From assembly GCA_016193175.1 (NCBI GenBank), contig JACPSR010000070.1, positions 1 to 38,545 of the forward strand: 38,545 bases of DNA, given 5' to 3'. Origin of the DNA: Candidatus Omnitrophota bacterium (GTDB taxonomy: Bacteria; Omnitrophota; Gorgyraeia; Aquiviventales; Aquiviventaceae). The notes beneath the pieces are model-generated. The model was not told where the DNA came from. It worked only from the letters and a program-made list of their open reading frames with translations, and did no database searches. The position numbers and the translations under genes were made by a program. Below are positions 36,602 through 38,545 of the stretch, piece by piece. Numbering within the stretch: the stretch's first letter is position 1; the number at the start of each line of letters is the position of its first letter.

Positions 36602-38434
36602 ATGTGCGGCATCGTCGGCTACATCGGGAAAGGCGACGCGACGTCGGTCGCCTTGGACTGCCTAGCCCGGCTCGAGTACCGCGGCTACGACTCGGCTGGC
36701 ATCGCCGTCCTGAACAGCAAGCGCCTCGAGGTGCGCAAGCGCCCCGGGAAGATCAAGGAGCTGATCGAGCTCATCCGGCAGCGGCCGCCGCACGGCCACG
36801 CGGCCGTTTGCCACTCCCGGTGGGCGACGCATGGTGAGCCGTCCGAGCGAAACGCGCACCCGCACGCCGACTGCACGGGTACCCTGGCTGTCGTCCACAA
36901 CGGCATCATCGAGAATTACGCCGAGCTCAAGGAGCGGCTGCTCGCCGAGGGGCACCGGTTCCGCTCGCAAACCGACACGGAGATCATCGTGCACCTCGTC
37001 GAGGAGCTCGCCAAGCGCCAGCCCATCGAGACGGCGTTTCGGCTGGCGCTGAAGCAGCTCCGCGGCGCCTACGCGGTCTGCCTGATTTCGGCGAAGGAGC
37101 CGCACCGGCTCTTCGGTGCGCGCAACAGCAGCCCGCTGATCGTCGGGATCGGCGACGGCGAGGCCTTCTTTGCCAGCGACGTGCCGGCCATCCTCAGCCA
37201 TACGCGCCGCGTCGTGTATCTCAACGACGAGGAGGTCGTGGAACTAACCGCCGGCGGCCCGAGGCTGATGACGCTCGACGGCAAACCGGTGCAACGAGAA
37301 TCGACAACCGTCACTTGGAGCCTGGAGTCGGCGCGCAAGGGCGGCTACCCGCACTTCATGCTCAAGGAGATCCACGAGCAGCCCCTCGCGATCGAGCATA
37401 CCTTGGCCAACCGCCTGGTCGGAGACACGGTGAGGTTCGATCGGCGCACGACGCAGTTCCTGGATCGGCTCAGCGACGACGAGCAGCTCATCATCATCGC
37501 GTGCGGCACCGCGTACCACGCCGGGCTGGTCGGCGAGTACATGCTTGAGGAGCTCGCGCGCATTCCGGTGGACGTCGATCTGGCAAGCGAATTCCGCTAC
37601 CGCGGCTCGCGGCTGGGTCGCCGCACGACCGTTATCGCGATCACGCAGTCCGGCGAAACCGCCGACACGCTCGCCGGCGTCAAGATGGCGAAGACGCAGG
37701 GGGCGAAGGTGCTGGCGATCTGCAACGTCATGAGCTCGTCGATCGCGCGCGAGGCGGACGCCGTGATCTACACGCACGCAGGACCTGAGATCGCCGTCGC
37801 GTCGACCAAAGCCTACACCTCCCAGCTCACCGTGCTGGCGCTTCTGACGCTCTACCTCGCGAAGAAGCGCAAGCAGCTTCCCGCGGCGCAGGCCAAGCGG
37901 TTCGCCAGGGGGCTGGCCGCGCTGCCCGCCCTCCTTGAGCGTGCGCTGGCGAACGAGCAGGCGGTCAAGGCTGTCGCCGCCAAGTACGCGTCGGCGCGAA
38001 ACTTCTACTACCTCGGCCGGCGGCACAACTACCCGAGCGCCCTCGAGGGCGCGTTGAAGCTCAAGGAAATCTGCCCGCTCATCCACGCCGAGGGCTACGC
38101 GGCTGGCGAGATGAAGCACGGGCCGATCTCGCTCATCCGCAAGGGCTGGCCCGTCGTCTTCCTCGCGACGCGCTCCCCGGTCTACGAGAAGATTGTCTCG
38201 AACATCGAGGAGGTCCGCGCCCGCAAGGGTGAGTGCATTGTGATCGCTTCGGAGGGCGACGACCACATCCGGTGCTACGCCGATCGCCTCATCACGGTGC
38301 CCCAGACCGACGAGTTCCTCTCGCCCATTGTCACCGCGATTCCGCTGCAGCTCTTCGCCTACCACGTCGCCGCCGCCAACGGCTGTGATATTGATCAACC
38401 CCCCAACCTCGCCAAGAGCGTTACCGTTGAATAA
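36602..38434 (+). CDS. glmS: Glutamine-fructose-6-phosphate aminotransferase (isomerizing)
   Basis: MCGIVGYIGKGDATSVALDCLARLEYRGYDSAG, SRWATHGEPSERNAHPH, IACGTAYHAGLVGEYMLEELARIPVDVDLASEFRYR, C-terminal NLAKSVTVE. Confidence 0.97.
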   Translation: MCGIVGYIGKGDATSVALDCLARLEYRGYDSAGIAVLNSKRLEVRKRPGKIKELIELIRQRPPHGHAAVCHSRWATHGEPSERNAHPHADCTGTLAVVHNGIIENYAELKERLLAEGHRFRSQTDTEIIVHLVEELAKRQPIETAFRLALKQLRGAYAVCLISAKEPHRLFGARNSSPLIVGIGDGEAFFASDVPAILSHTRRVVYLNDEEVVELTAGGPRLMTLDGKPVQRESTTVTWSLESARKGGYPHFMLKEIHEQPLAIEHTLANRLVGDTVRFDRRTTQFLDRLSDDEQLIIIACGTAYHAGLVGEYMLEELARIPVDVDLASEFRYRGSRLGRRTTVIAITQSGETADTLAGVKMAKTQGAKVLAICNVMSSSIAREADAVIYTHAGPEIAVASTKAYTSQLTVLALLTLYLAKKRKQLPAAQAKRFARGLAALPALLERALANEQAVKAVAAKYASARNFYYLGRRHNYPSALEGALKLKEICPLIHAEGYAAGEMKHGPISLIRKGWPVVFLATRSPVYEKIVSNIEEVRARKGECIVIASEGDDHIRCYADRLITVPQTDEFLSPIVTAIPLQLFAYHVAAANGCDIDQPPNLAKSVTVE

Positions 38435-38456
38435 TAGAGTTTAACCAATATATAAT

Positions 38457-38485
38457 TTGACTAACTAATATATTTAAGTTATACT
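38457..38485 (+). promoter_or_regulatory. sigma70-like promoter TTGACT-17-TATACT
   Basis: Near-consensus boxes in an AT-rich spacer, followed by GAGGAGG and ATG. Confidence 0.7.
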
Positions 38486-38506
38486 TATGTGAGGAGGGGA
38501 GAGGCC

Positions 38507-38545
38507 ATGACTGTTGTGCGAACGCTCGGGAAAGGACAGGTCGTC
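38507..38545 (+). CDS. AbrB/SpoVT-type transcriptional regulator or antitoxin, N-terminus only (cut by window end)
   Basis: MTVVRTLGKGQVV after GAGGAGGGG; KGQVV resembles the AbrB-fold start. Confidence 0.55.
   Translation, partial: MTVVRTLGKGQVV

Noticed and set aside
37244-38398. 384-aa minus-strand ORF
   Set aside because: Antisense shadow of glmS.

Overview
The window is a bacterial chromosomal segment containing the replication-origin neighbourhood and dense housekeeping operons. Taxonomy was not determined; gene style suggests a candidate-phylum or PVC-like lineage, as low-confidence inference only. Minus strand, read from right to left toward position 1: rpmH-rnpA-yidD-yidC, parA-parB with two perfect parS palindromes, ndk, a YicC-type RNase gene, remA, gmk, rpoZ, split coaC/coaB, a type IV pilin-like gene, tRNA-Cys/Leu/Val, an AbiEii-like nucleotidyltransferase plus partner ORF, thrS-infC-rpmI-rplT-pheS-(membrane protein)-(TolB-like)-pheT, a putative structured RNA, an AbrB/Doc toxin-antitoxin pair followed by rarA, cysH, sat, a DUF4143-type ATPase, and a truncated ABC ATPase. 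Plus strand: dnaA-dnaN-DUF721-(RemB-like)-gyrB-gyrA, tRNA-Glu, nagA, glmS, and the start of an AbrB-like gene. Main observations: (1) adjacent gyrB and gyrA each carry an intein, a 432-aa HNH-containing one in GyrB and a 154-aa mini-intein in GyrA at GNFG|S; (2) gyrA is frame-disrupted by an apparent deletion of about 65 nt; (3) there is a recurrent class of quasi-repeat DNA in which a 7-12 nt word is iterated with variation and often mirrored, present in most spacers and also inside pheT and at the ends of sat and coaB; (4) palindromic elements share sequences between distant loci, including a foldback element beside parS; (5) infC has an apparent CTG start; (6) an unassigned rod-like ncRNA candidate lies between pheT and the TA module. 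All calls were read by eye from sequence; no searches or folding programs were run.
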